This document shows, piece after piece, positions 1 through 7,916 of a stretch of 64,000 nt of DNA. The notes below the pieces were generated by a model that was not told where the DNA came from, searched no databases, and worked only from the letters and a program-made list of their open reading frames with translations. Position numbers and translations under genes: made by a program. The DNA is from Micromonospora profundi. Lineage in GTDB: Bacteria; Actinomycetota; Actinomycetes; Mycobacteriales; Micromonosporaceae. Within the stretch, counting starts at the first letter, position 1, and every line of letters begins with the position of its first letter. The DNA is taken from NCBI RefSeq assembly GCF_011927785.1, contig NZ_JAATJK010000001.1:4683001-4747000 (forward strand), read 5' to 3'.

Positions 1-1437
1 GAACAACGGCACCACGAGCAGCACGAAGCCCGGTGCCACGCCGACAAGCGCCGCCATGGTCAGCACCGGCACGGTGACGGCGACGACAAGCAGGTGTCGC
101 CAGGTCCGGCCGTCGGCGACCAGCTCGACGCCCAGCAGGTACAACAGACACGCGCCCAGCACCAGCGGGAGCAACCACCAGCGGGCGCCCACCGGCCGCG
201 CCGACGTCAGGCCCAGGTGGATCGGCAGCGCGACGGCGAGAACCGCGTACCCGGTCAGGGCCAACGCCGCGACGACGGCCCGGGCCCGCGCCGAAGGACC
301 AGCCGCGACGGCGACCCGGTCCGGAGCCCTGCGACCTGCCTCGACGGCGGTCGGTGCCGGCGCCGGAGCGCCCGGGGAGGGCGGTCGCGGCAGCCAGCGA
401 TGCCCGGCGGCCACCAGGAGGCCGGCGACAAGCAGGAAGCCTGCGACGTAGCCACCGACGGCGAGTGGCAGGCGGTTGGTCGGCAACACCGCCGCGGCGA
501 CCGCACCGGCCCCGGCGGCTGACGTCGTCAGCCCGAACAGGGTCAGGCCACCGAGCGGAGCCCTCCGCCCGGGCCGCTCCGGACCGGCACCCCGTCTCGG
601 CAGGAGTAGCGCCGCGAGCGGGACCACCCCGACGCCGAACGCCAGCACCAGCAGCGCCGCCCCGGCGAGCCGGACAAGAGGCCGTGGCGCGGCCGTCCCG
701 TCGGTGCTGGGCAGCCAGTCGGCGATCTCCTGATGGGTACGCGGGGCGAAGAGCACCGAGATGTGCTCGACACCGGGCACCACCACCGCTGGCCGTCGGC
801 TCACCGCCGCGCCCCGCCCGACGGCGTCGTCGGCCGCGCGCCGGAACACTGGGAACTCCGCGCCGCCCACGATGAGCAGCAGCTCCGCCGGCCGGCCGGG
901 TGGCAGCTCGCCAGCGCTGGGCAGCGAGATCGCCACGGTACGGGCGATCTCCGGATGGTCGACGGCGTACCGGGTGACGGCACCGGCGCCCATCGAGTGC
1001 CCCACCAGCATGATCTGGTTCGGGTCCACGTCGGACAGTGAACGCACGTGGATGACGGCGGCGTCCACGTCGGCCGCCAGCCTCGCGGAAGACATGTCGG
1101 CACCGAGTCGAGCCGGGTTGGCACCGTGACCGGCGAAGTCGAACAGCAGCGCGACGGCCCCTCGACGGGCCACGGTGTCGGCGATCGGGCGCATCAGCCG
1201 GGCAGAGCCGGCGAACCCGTGTGCGATCACCACACCCGGCCGCCGTACGCCCGGTGGCGGCGCACCGGCGCGTACCTCGGTCATTGGCACACCGCCGACG
1301 GTGACCTGCCGGACGGTGAGGCCGTCGTCGGCTCGGACCAGCACCAGCGTGCCGAGCGCGGCGGCGACCGCCGCGAGCACGGCGAGCAGAACGGTGGTCC
1401 GGGTGCTCGGCGGGCGGTGCGGCGAGGGTGCCGGCAT
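1..1437 (-). CDS. Alpha/beta hydrolase with C-terminal multi-pass membrane domain (3' end outside window)
   Basis: Open minus-strand frame from ATG 1437 to the left edge with no stop (479 codons seen), so the C terminus is missing. An N-terminal hydrophobic segment (about residues 12-32) is followed by a hydrolase domain with an oxyanion-type HGFAGS stretch, the nucleophile elbow GHSMG, and a late His in PGVEHISVLF. Downstream come at least six hydrophobic helices, for example LAGAALLVLAFGVGVVPLAA and LLPLVLGACLLYLLGVELVA. The family logic is a dienelactone-hydrolase/lipase-like enzyme anchored at the membrane; the substrate is unknown. The start was chosen because it is the first ATG before the signal-anchor; no strong RBS is seen. 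The hydrolase-membrane fusion is less common than free hydrolases. The fold is well supported, the role is not. Confidence 0.8.
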   Translation of the reverse strand, partial: MPAPSPHRPPSTRTTVLLAVLAAVAAALGTLVLVRADDGLTVRQVTVGGVPMTEVRAGAPPPGVRRPGVVIAHGFAGSARLMRPIADTVARRGAVALLFDFAGHGANPARLGADMSSARLAADVDAAVIHVRSLSDVDPNQIMLVGHSMGAGAVTRYAVDHPEIARTVAISLPSAGELPPGRPAELLLIVGGAEFPVFRRAADDAVGRGAAVSRRPAVVVPGVEHISVLFAPRTHQEIADWLPSTDGTAAPRPLVRLAGAALLVLAFGVGVVPLAALLLPRRGAGPERPGRRAPLGGLTLFGLTTSAAGAGAVAAAVLPTNRLPLAVGGYVAGFLLVAGLLVAAGHRWLPRPPSPGAPAPAPTAVEAGRRAPDRVAVAAGPSARARAVVAALALTGYAVLAVALPIHLGLTSARPVGARWWLLPLVLGACLLYLLGVELVADGRTWRHLLVVAVTVPVLTMAALVGVAPGFVLLVVPLF

Positions 1438-1518
1438 GCCGGCACCCTACCGTCGAAGGGGCTGCCGGCGACTCCGCCGGACGAGCGCTTGTGGCGCGAC
1501 CGACGCACACTTGATCCC

Positions 1519-2247
1519 ATGGCGATTCCCCTCCCCACTCCATCTGCGGTGGTCGGACTGACCCGCTCCGCTCTCGACCAGGCGATGGGCTCGGCCGCCT
1601 CGTTCGCCGCCGTGCCCGCCCGCGCGTTCGCGGTGCTGGACGGGGTGGAGGCGCTGCTGGCCCGGATCAACGGCGTGGTGGACCGGATCGAGACGACCCT
1701 GGACCGGACCGATCAGGTGCTCACCGATGCCGAGGGCGCGGTCCGCGAGGTGGCGGTCATCAGCGCCGCCGCGACCACCGCCATCGACACGGCCACCGAG
1801 GTCGCGGCGGCCGCCGCCGTTGTCGTCCGGGAGGCCGAGCAGGTTTCCCGGGCCGCCGGCACGGTGGTCGCCGAGGCCGAGACGGTCGCCGGCACCGCAG
1901 CGGTCACTGTGGCGAGCGCTGCTCAGGCCGCGACGACGGCGGCCGAACTCCTTGCGGCGTACGAGCCGGCGTTGCGCAAGGCCGCCCCGATGACCGAGCG
2001 GTTCGTCGAGGAATTGAGCCACGAGGAGATCACCGCAGCGATCCACCTGATCGACGAGCTGCCCAAGCTCAAGGCGCACCTGACCGCCGACATCCTGCCG
2101 ATCCTGGCCACCCTGGACCGGGTCGGCCCCGACCTGCACGACCTGCTGGACGTCACCCGCGACCTCAAGCTCGCCGTGGCCGGCATCCCCGGCCTGGGCA
2201 TGCTGCGTCGGCGGGGCGAGAAGCTCGGCGACGACTCCGCCAGCTGA
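1519..2247 (+). CDS. Ala-rich coiled-coil protein of unknown function
   Basis: A 242-aa protein starting MAIPLPTPSAVVGLTRSALD. The middle (about residues 45-160) is a long Ala/Val/Glu/Thr-rich heptad-like stretch with phrases such as VAAAAAVVVREAEQVSRAAG, predicted to be helical and coiled-coil. The C-terminal third is rich in Leu/Asp (HLIDELPKLKAHLTADILPI). There is no signal peptide, no clear membrane span and no enzyme motif. I do not recognise a named family beyond actinobacterial hypothetical proteins of this style; a structural or scaffolding role is a guess. Third codon positions are strongly GC, as in its neighbours, so it looks like a genuine gene. It is divergent from the hydrolase at 1-1437 and convergent with the rhodanese. 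Confidence 0.75.
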   Translation: MAIPLPTPSAVVGLTRSALDQAMGSAASFAAVPARAFAVLDGVEALLARINGVVDRIETTLDRTDQVLTDAEGAVREVAVISAAATTAIDTATEVAAAAAVVVREAEQVSRAAGTVVAEAETVAGTAAVTVASAAQAATTAAELLAAYEPALRKAAPMTERFVEELSHEEITAAIHLIDELPKLKAHLTADILPILATLDRVGPDLHDLLDVTRDLKLAVAGIPGLGMLRRRGEKLGDDSAS

Positions 2248-2271
2248 GCCGCGCCAGGTCCGAGGGCGGGC

Positions 2272-2730
2272 TCAGCAGTCGCAGGTGATCGTCGCGGTGG
2301 GCGCGGTCAAGTCGTCCACCGGACGTCGGGTCAGTCCCGTCTCCGTCACCACCGGCAGCCCCTCCCGCACCCAGTACTCGAACCCGCCGATCATTTCCTT
2401 GACCTGGTAGCCGAGCCGGGCGAACTCCAGCGCCGCCCTGGTCGCGCCGTTGCAGCCCGGCCCCCAGCAGTAGGTGACCACCGCCGTGCCGGCGGGGATC
2501 AACCCGCCCGCCTGGGCGGCGATCTCGGCGGTGGGTAGGTGCACGGCCCCGGGCAGGTGCCCCTGGCCCCAGGCCGCCTCCCCCCGGGAGTCGACAACCA
2601 CCAGACCGGGGGTACGGGCGGACAGGTCGGCGTGGACGTCGCTGACGTCGGTCTCGACGCTGAGCCGGGCGAGGAAGTGGGCGGCGGCGGTAGCCGGGTC
2701 GGCCGCTGGGACGGCGAAGGCGAAGGTCAT
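2272..2730 (-). CDS. Rhodanese-like domain protein
   Basis: A 152-aa cytoplasmic single-domain rhodanese. Visible are the VVVDSRGEAAWGQGHLPGA motif (residues about 44-62), typical of the CH2A region, and an active-site loop YCWGPGCNGA with Cys88 and Cys93. In the family the first loop Cys carries a persulfide and transfers sulfur to an acceptor. The second Cys in the loop (CxxxxC) is unusual and could form a regulatory disulfide; that is inference. The C terminus ends in a Cys-rich TITCDC tail. It is divergent from the GlxA-type regulator with only 71 bp between them, so a shared control region is possible. Confidence 0.88.
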   Translation of the reverse strand: MTFAFAVPAADPATAAAHFLARLSVETDVSDVHADLSARTPGLVVVDSRGEAAWGQGHLPGAVHLPTAEIAAQAGGLIPAGTAVVTYCWGPGCNGATRAALEFARLGYQVKEMIGGFEYWVREGLPVVTETGLTRRPVDDLTAPTATITCDC

Positions 2731-2789
2731 GCACCGATCGTGGCCGTGGTCGCCGGATCGGGGCGAGTGGCGGGAACGACAACCTGCGC

Positions 2790-2795
2790 TAACAT
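2790..2795 (+). promoter_or_regulatory. Candidate -10 element for a leaderless GlxA-type regulator mRNA
   Basis: TAACAT fits the TANNNT -10 pattern and ends six bases before ATG 2802, which would put transcription start at or next to the start codon. No purine-rich RBS precedes the ATG. The -35 region is not convincing, so this is a moderate call. Confidence 0.4.
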
Positions 2796-2801
2796 CCCGC
2801 C

Positions 2802-3836
2802 ATGCCGAGCCGCGCCACTGTCACCGAGCCGCGCCGACCGTCGACGCGCCGCGGGCCGGCAGACCGTCACCGCGTCGCGGTGCTCGCGTACCCGGGGATG
2901 TCGGTGTTCGAGACCGGCATCGTCACCGAGGTGTTCGGGCTGCCCCGGCCGGAGTTCGACGTCGACTGGTACGACCTGGTGGTATGCGCCGAGCGGCCAG
3001 GGCCGGTGCCGGTGGTCGGTGGCGCCAGCCTGCACACCCCGTACGGCCTGGCGGAGCTGGCGGCGGCGCGGACGGTGATCGTGCCCGGCGTGCCGGACGT
3101 GACAGCGGACCCGTCACCCGGGCTGGTCGCCGCGCTGCGTCGGGCACACCGCGACGGTGCGCGGATCATGTCGATCTGCTCGGGTGCGTTCGCACTTGCC
3201 GGCGCGGGGATCCTGGACGGTCGTCGAGCCACCACCCACTGGCGGTACGCGGAACTACTGGCCCGCCGGTACCCCCGCGTCCAGGTCGACCCGGACGTGC
3301 TCTACCTCGACGACGGTGACCTGCTCACCAGTGCCGGCAGCGCTGCCGGCCTGGACCTCTGCGTCCACGTGATCAGGCGCGATCACGGTGCGGCGATCGC
3401 CAACGCGGTGGCCCGGCGGCTGGTGATTCCGCCGCACCGCGACGGCGGGCAGGCGCAGTTCGTCGAGGCGCCCGTGCCCGCCGGCACCGACGACGACCGG
3501 ATCGCGGGCAGCATCGATTGGGCGCTCGCGCATCTCGCCGAGCCACTGACCGTCGCCCGGCTCGCCCAGCAGGCGCACATGTCGCCCCGCACCTACCTGC
3601 GGCACTTCGCCCAGGCCACCGGTACCAGCCCGATCCGCTGGCTGATCGACAAGCGGGTCCGCGCCAGTCTGGCGCTGCTTGAGGAGTCGGACACCCCGGT
3701 CGAGCAGGTCGCCACGGCAGTGGGGTTCGACACGGCGGTCACCTACCGCCACCACTTCGGACGGCTCATGTTGACGTCACCGACGGCGTACCGCAGGGCT
3801 TTCCGCGTCGGCGCCGTGCGCGGCGGTCTGCGGTAG
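2802..3836 (+). CDS. GlxA-family transcriptional regulator (DJ-1/PfpI domain plus AraC HTH)
   Basis: A 344-aa protein. Residues about 25-200 form a DJ-1/PfpI-like amidotransferase fold, with the nucleophile-elbow region IMSICSGAFALAGAG and the THW stretch typical of this family. Residues about 235-335 are an AraC/XylS double helix-turn-helix (LTVARLAQQAHMSPRTYLRHF, then TPVEQVATAVGFDTAVTYRHHF). The family senses small molecules through the first domain and binds DNA with the second; the ligand is unknown. It has no obvious RBS and may be translated from a leaderless mRNA. It is divergent from the rhodanese and convergent with the kinase gene, ending 7 bp from it. Confidence 0.92.
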   Translation: MPSRATVTEPRRPSTRRGPADRHRVAVLAYPGMSVFETGIVTEVFGLPRPEFDVDWYDLVVCAERPGPVPVVGGASLHTPYGLAELAAARTVIVPGVPDVTADPSPGLVAALRRAHRDGARIMSICSGAFALAGAGILDGRRATTHWRYAELLARRYPRVQVDPDVLYLDDGDLLTSAGSAAGLDLCVHVIRRDHGAAIANAVARRLVIPPHRDGGQAQFVEAPVPAGTDDDRIAGSIDWALAHLAEPLTVARLAQQAHMSPRTYLRHFAQATGTSPIRWLIDKRVRASLALLEESDTPVEQVATAVGFDTAVTYRHHFGRLMLTSPTAYRRAFRVGAVRGGLR

Positions 3837-3843
3837 CCGGAGG

Positions 3844-4740
3844 TCAGCCCGGGGCGTACAGCTCGTCGATCTCGGCGCGTCGCGGCAGTGCCACCGAGGC
3901 ACCGAGCTTGCGGACGCAGGCAGCGCCGGCCGCCGACGCCCAGCGCACCGCGTCGACAACGTCCCGACCTTCGCCCCAGCCGACGGCAAGCGCGGCCGTG
4001 AACGCGTCACCGGCGGCGGTGGAGTCGACCACGTCGACGGGTACCGCGGGCACGTGCGCCTCGGTGCCGTCCCGGTCGACGTACCAGGCGCCCGCGTCGC
4101 CGAGGGTGAGCACGGCGCGGGGCACCAGGTCGAGCAGAGCGCGCGGTTCCTCCCGGCCCCGGCCGGTGAACGCCTGCGCCTCGCCCTCGTTGACGACAAG
4201 CAGATCGACGGCGGCGAGCAGTTCCGGCGGCAGAGCCCGGGCCGGTGCGGCGTTCAGGATGACCCGGGTGCCGGCGGCGCGGGCGGCCACAGCGGCGGCG
4301 GCCACGGTCTGCACCGGGATCTCCAGCTGGGCGACCAGGACGTCCGCCGCGCGTATCGCCGCGAGTTCGTCGTCGGTGAGACCGACAAGCGCGTCGTTGG
4401 CGCCGGGGGTCACCATGATGGCGTTCTCCCCCTGCGCGTTGACCATCACCAGCGCCACGCCGGACGCGCCGTAGACCACGCGCAGATGACTGGTGTCCAC
4501 ACCGGCCGCGGTGATCCGGGCCTTGAGGGTGACGCCGAAGGCATCCGAGCCGATGGCGCCGAGGAAGACACAGGAGGCGCCGGCCCGGACGGCGGCGACC
4601 GCCTGATTGGCACCCTTGCCGCCGGGCACCATCACGAAGTCGGTACCGAGCATTGTCTCGCCCGGCCGAGGTAGCGAGGGCGCCATCGCGACCAGGTCCA
4701 TGTTGGCGCTGCCCACGACGACCACGCGGGTCTGCGACAT
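3844..4740 (-). CDS. Ribokinase-like PfkB-family sugar kinase
   Basis: A 298-aa cytoplasmic kinase. Start ATG 4740 is preceded by GGGAGGG on the coding strand. The N-terminal motif GSANMDLVAMAPSLPRPGET and the GGKGANQAVAAVRAG signature are the PfkB signature 1 region. The C-terminal DSTAAGDAFTAAL is PfkB signature 2 and supplies the catalytic Asp (GAGD-like, here AAGD). Length and motif order match ribokinase, which phosphorylates D-ribose at O5 using ATP. Ribose as substrate is inferred from the NMD and GGKGANQ motifs. It lies 22 bp downstream of the ABC ATPase and is probably co-transcribed with it, though a functional link is not evident. Confidence 0.88.
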   Translation of the reverse strand: MSQTRVVVVGSANMDLVAMAPSLPRPGETMLGTDFVMVPGGKGANQAVAAVRAGASCVFLGAIGSDAFGVTLKARITAAGVDTSHLRVVYGASGVALVMVNAQGENAIMVTPGANDALVGLTDDELAAIRAADVLVAQLEIPVQTVAAAAVAARAAGTRVILNAAPARALPPELLAAVDLLVVNEGEAQAFTGRGREEPRALLDLVPRAVLTLGDAGAWYVDRDGTEAHVPAVPVDVVDSTAAGDAFTAALAVGWGEGRDVVDAVRWASAAGAACVRKLGASVALPRRAEIDELYAPG

Positions 4741-4762
4741 GGTCACCCTCCCCGTCGGCTGC

Positions 4763-5605
4763 TCAGGCGGCGCGGGCGGTGTAGCGGTCGCCGGACCGCT
4801 CGACCACCAGCGGCAGACCGAAGGTCTTGGAGAGGTTGTCGCCGGTGAGCGTCTCGGCGAGCAGCCCCTGGGCGACCACCGCCCCTTCGCGCAGCAGCAG
4901 CGCGTGGGTGAACCCGGGCGGGATCTCCTCCACGTGGTGGGTGACGAGCACCATGGCCGGGGCGTCCGGGTCGTACGCCAGCTCGGCCAACCGGGCGACC
5001 AGGTCCTCACGCCCACCCAGGTCGAGCCCGGCGGCGGGTTCGTCGAGCAGCAGCAGCTCCGGGTCGGTCATCAGTGCCCGGGCGATCTGCACCCGCTTGC
5101 GTTCGCCCTCGGAGAGGGTGCCGTAGCGACGTTCGGCGAGGCCGCCGATGCCGAGCTGGCTGAGCAGCGCCCGTGCCCGCGCCTCGTCACCGCGGTCGTA
5201 GCTCTCCCGCCAGCGGCCGACGACCGACCAGGCGGCGGTCACCACGACGTCGCTTACCTGCTCGTCGGCGGGCACCCGCTCGGCGAGCGCCGCTGTGGAG
5301 AGCCCGATCCGGGTACGCAGCTCGTTGACGTCGGTGCGGCCGATCCGCTCGCCCAGGACGTGCGCGACGCCTGTGGTGGGGTGCAGTCGGCCGGCGGCGA
5401 GGTTGAGCAGTGTGGTCTTGCCCGCGCCGTTGGGGCCGAGCACCACCCAGCGCTCGTCCAGCTCGACGCGCCAGGTCAGGTCCTGCAACAGGGCGGTGCC
5501 GGAACGGCGTACGCCGACGCTGTCGAGGCTGACCACCAGATCCGGGTCCACGGGGGCGGCGGCAGGCGCGGCGCCGGCAGCGCCGGGGATCAGGTCACCA
5601 GTCAC
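4763..5605 (-). CDS. Stand-alone ABC transporter ATP-binding protein
   Basis: An ATPase of about 280 aa with Walker A GPNGAGKTTLL, signature LSEGERKRVQIARAL and Walker B ELLLLDEPAAGLDL followed by a switch His in VLVTHHVEEIP. No membrane segments and no permease partner lie next to it. The sequence style is close to ModF/iron-type ATPases. The start is uncertain: the frame opens at TTG 5617, and GTG 5605 (MTGDLIPG) is preferred here, but no well-spaced RBS supports either. It probably forms a transcription unit with the ribokinase-like gene. Confidence 0.85.
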   Translation of the reverse strand: MTGDLIPGAAGAAPAAAPVDPDLVVSLDSVGVRRSGTALLQDLTWRVELDERWVVLGPNGAGKTTLLNLAAGRLHPTTGVAHVLGERIGRTDVNELRTRIGLSTAALAERVPADEQVSDVVVTAAWSVVGRWRESYDRGDEARARALLSQLGIGGLAERRYGTLSEGERKRVQIARALMTDPELLLLDEPAAGLDLGGREDLVARLAELAYDPDAPAMVLVTHHVEEIPPGFTHALLLREGAVVAQGLLAETLTGDNLSKTFGLPLVVERSGDRYTARAA

Positions 5606-5673
5606 CTCTCCATCCAACCACGCAGCGTCGGGGTGCCCCCCACGGGCGGCGTCGCGGCCATAGGGTGAGCGCC

Positions 5674-5739
5674 GTGTCGTTGATCACCATCGCTGGAGGA
5701 CGGCTCGTGCCAGGTCGAGGTTCGGAGCCGCGCGGATGA
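5674..5739 (+). CDS. Possible 21-codon leader peptide before the ABC exporter operon
   Basis: GTG 5674 opens a 21-codon frame (VSLITIAGGRLVPGRGSEPRG) whose TGA overlaps the ATG of the downstream ABC ATPase in an ATGA arrangement. Translational coupling through such an overlap is plausible. Codon use is unremarkable and no strong RBS is seen, so it may be chance. Confidence 0.25.
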   Translation: MSLITIAGGRLVPGRGSEPRG

Positions 5740-6743
5740 GCGCGGTCATCGAGATCGAGGGTCTGCGCAAGACCTTCCACAGCATGCGTAACGGCCGGCG
5801 GGTGGCGGTGGACGGGTTCGACCTGCTGGTCGAGGCGGGCCAGGTTCACGGCTTCCTGGGCCCGAACGGCTCCGGCAAGACGACCACCCTGCGTGCCCTG
5901 CTCGGGCTGGTACGCGCCGACAGCGGGGTGATGAAGGTGTTCGGCGAGCGGTCGCCGGAGCTGCTGCCCCGGGTGGCCGGGCGGGTCGGCGCGATAGTGG
6001 AGAGCCCGCAGTTCTTCGGCAACTTCACAGGGCACCGCACGCTGCGGCTGCTCGCCCGCGCGGGCGACGTGCCGATCTCGCGGGTGGACGAGGCCCTGGA
6101 GTTGGTGGGCCTGCGTGACCGTGGTGACGAGCGGGTCAAGGGTTACTCGCTGGGGATGAAGCAGCGCCTCGCGGTGGCGTCGGCGTTGTTGAAGGATCCC
6201 CAGCTGCTGATCCTGGACGAACCGGCGAACGGTCTGGACCCGGCGGGGATCCGGGAGATGCGGGACCTGATGCGGACGTTGGCGGCGGCCGGGGTGACAG
6301 TGCTGGTGTCCAGTCACATCCTGGGCGAGATCCAGCTGATCTGCGACCACGTCACGATCATCTCGCGGGGCCGGCGGGTGGCGGCGGGTCGGGTGGACGA
6401 GGTGCTGGCCGGCTACGACCGGCAGGAGTTCCTGGTCCGGGTGGCCGAGCCGGAGCGCGCCGCCGAGGTGTTGCAGGCGGTGGAGCTGACGGCGGCAGTG
6501 GACGGCGACGCGCTTGTGGTGAGCGGGGTGACCGATCCGACGATCGTCAGTCGGGCGCTCGGTGAGCAGGGGCTGTGGGTGGGTGAGCTGACTCCGCTGC
6601 GGCCGGATCTGGAGAGCGTCTTCCTGGAGCTGACCGGCGCCGGGCACACGTGGATGCCCCGGCAGGTCGACGGTTCGGAGTTGCCTGCCGACGACGAGGA
6701 CCGCGCGATGATCGATCTCGACGTACGGGGAGTGGACTCGTGA
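5736..6743 (+). CDS. ABC exporter ATP-binding subunit (BcrA/NatA type)
   Basis: A 335-aa ATPase with Walker A GPNGSGKTTTLRALLGL, signature YSLGMKQRLAVASALL, Walker B LLILDEPANGLDP and switch region VLVSSHILGEI. About 100 residues after the nucleotide-binding domain form the C-terminal extension common in bacitracin/antibiotic-type ATPases. It pairs with the next gene, whose GTG start overlaps this stop (GTGA), so the two are translationally coupled. The family energises efflux of drugs, lipids or ions; the cargo here is unknown. Confidence 0.93.
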   Translation: MSAVIEIEGLRKTFHSMRNGRRVAVDGFDLLVEAGQVHGFLGPNGSGKTTTLRALLGLVRADSGVMKVFGERSPELLPRVAGRVGAIVESPQFFGNFTGHRTLRLLARAGDVPISRVDEALELVGLRDRGDERVKGYSLGMKQRLAVASALLKDPQLLILDEPANGLDPAGIREMRDLMRTLAAAGVTVLVSSHILGEIQLICDHVTIISRGRRVAAGRVDEVLAGYDRQEFLVRVAEPERAAEVLQAVELTAAVDGDALVVSGVTDPTIVSRALGEQGLWVGELTPLRPDLESVFLELTGAGHTWMPRQVDGSELPADDEDRAMIDLDVRGVDS

Positions 6744-7750
6744 ACCTGGTCCGGGCCGAGTTGGAGCGGCTGGCCGCGCGCCGCTTCGTGCAGCTCATGG
6801 TCGTCCTGCTGGCGCTGGCGTTCGCCGTCACCGCGGCGACCACACTGGCCGGCTCACACAAGCCCAGCGCCGAGGAGATGGCCTCGGCGCGGACGCAGGC
6901 CATCGCCGCACGGCAGGGCATGGAGGCAGCGTTCCAGGAGTGCCTGGCCTGGAAGGACCGCACGGTCCCCCGCGACACCGGCGACTATCAACCCGCCGAC
7001 TGCTCGGAGATCGACCCGGCCCGGCAGGACCGGTTGCCTATCGCTTCGGACTATCTGCGCGGGGTGTTCAGCTTCGCCCAGCAGGCTCGCCCGCTGTTGT
7101 ACTTCCTCATCGCGTTCCTGGCGATGTTCGGGTTCCTGGTCGGCGCCTCGTACATCGGCGCGGACCTGAACTCCGGCGGGGTGGTGAACCTGCTGCTGTG
7201 GCGACCACGCCGGCTCACTGTGCTCGCCGCCAAGCTCGGCACCCTGCTCGGCGTGGTGCTGGCGTTGTCGGTGGTGGCCTCGCTGGTCTACCTGGCCACG
7301 TTCTGGGTGATCGGTCAGGCGGCAGGGCTGGCCGGCCAGCCCGACGGGGAGTTCTGGCGGTCGCTGGGCGCCGTCCACGGCCGCGGTCTGGTGCTGGTGT
7401 TGCTGACCACCGCCCTGGGCTTCGCCATCGCGACGCTGGGCCGGCACACGTCGGCGGCGCTCGGTGCCGTCGCCGCGTACGCCGTGGTGTGGGAGTTGGG
7501 CGCCCGGGTGGTGATGGAGATCGTGGACGCCCGGCGGCCGGACCAGCTGATGCTCTCCAGTCACATCGGGGCGTGGCTCACCGGCGAGGCACGGTTCTGG
7601 GATCCGCAGCTCTGTTACAACTCGACGGGCGCCTTCTGCGACGGCCTCTACACGCTGACCTGGCGGCCTGCGCTGGCGGTGCTGCTTCTGCTCACCGGCG
7701 CGTTGACAGCGGCGGCGTTCGCCGTGTTCCGCCGCCGCGACCTGGTCTGA
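6740..7750 (+). CDS. ABC-2 type permease subunit
   Basis: A 336-aa membrane protein starting at GTG 6740, which overlaps the ATPase stop by four bases. An N-terminal helix (FVQLMVVLLALAFAVTAATT) is followed by a loop of about 100 residues containing two Cys (ECLAWK, ADCSE), then at least five further helices such as LLYFLIAFLAMFGFLVGASY and LGVVLALSVVASLVYLATFW. The C terminus ends FRRRDLV, as in many ABC-2 permeases. It is the membrane partner of the preceding ATPase. The large hydrophilic loop after helix 1 is predicted to be extracytoplasmic. Confidence 0.9.
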   Translation: MNLVRAELERLAARRFVQLMVVLLALAFAVTAATTLAGSHKPSAEEMASARTQAIAARQGMEAAFQECLAWKDRTVPRDTGDYQPADCSEIDPARQDRLPIASDYLRGVFSFAQQARPLLYFLIAFLAMFGFLVGASYIGADLNSGGVVNLLLWRPRRLTVLAAKLGTLLGVVLALSVVASLVYLATFWVIGQAAGLAGQPDGEFWRSLGAVHGRGLVLVLLTTALGFAIATLGRHTSAALGAVAAYAVVWELGARVVMEIVDARRPDQLMLSSHIGAWLTGEARFWDPQLCYNSTGAFCDGLYTLTWRPALAVLLLLTGALTAAAFAVFRRRDLV

Positions 7751-7813
7751 GGCGGGCCACCCCCGCCAGCCGCCCGCGCGGACGGCCAGGGCCGGCCGCC
7801 GCTGCCGGACTTC

Positions 7814-7851
7814 CCCGGTCGTGGCCGCCCGCGCGGGCGGCCACGACCGGG
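7814..7851. terminator. Perfect 19-bp palindrome between convergent genes
   Basis: Two 19-bp arms meet with no spacer, the left arm being CCCGGTCGTGGCCGCCCGC. The palindrome sits between the ABC permease (ends 7750) and the ROK gene (ends 7917), so it can act as a bidirectional terminator. No T-tract follows, as is usual in high-GC actinobacteria. Confidence 0.75.
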
Positions 7852-7916
7852 CGGCAAGAGCTTGCAGTACGGCCGCCAGCGGTGAAATATTCCTTCACAT
7901 GACCGCCAGGGCGGGA

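Noticed and set aside
4763..5617. TTG 5617 as the start of the ABC ATPase
   Set aside because: TTG is rare and no RBS is present. A GTG four codons later is preferred, with low certainty.
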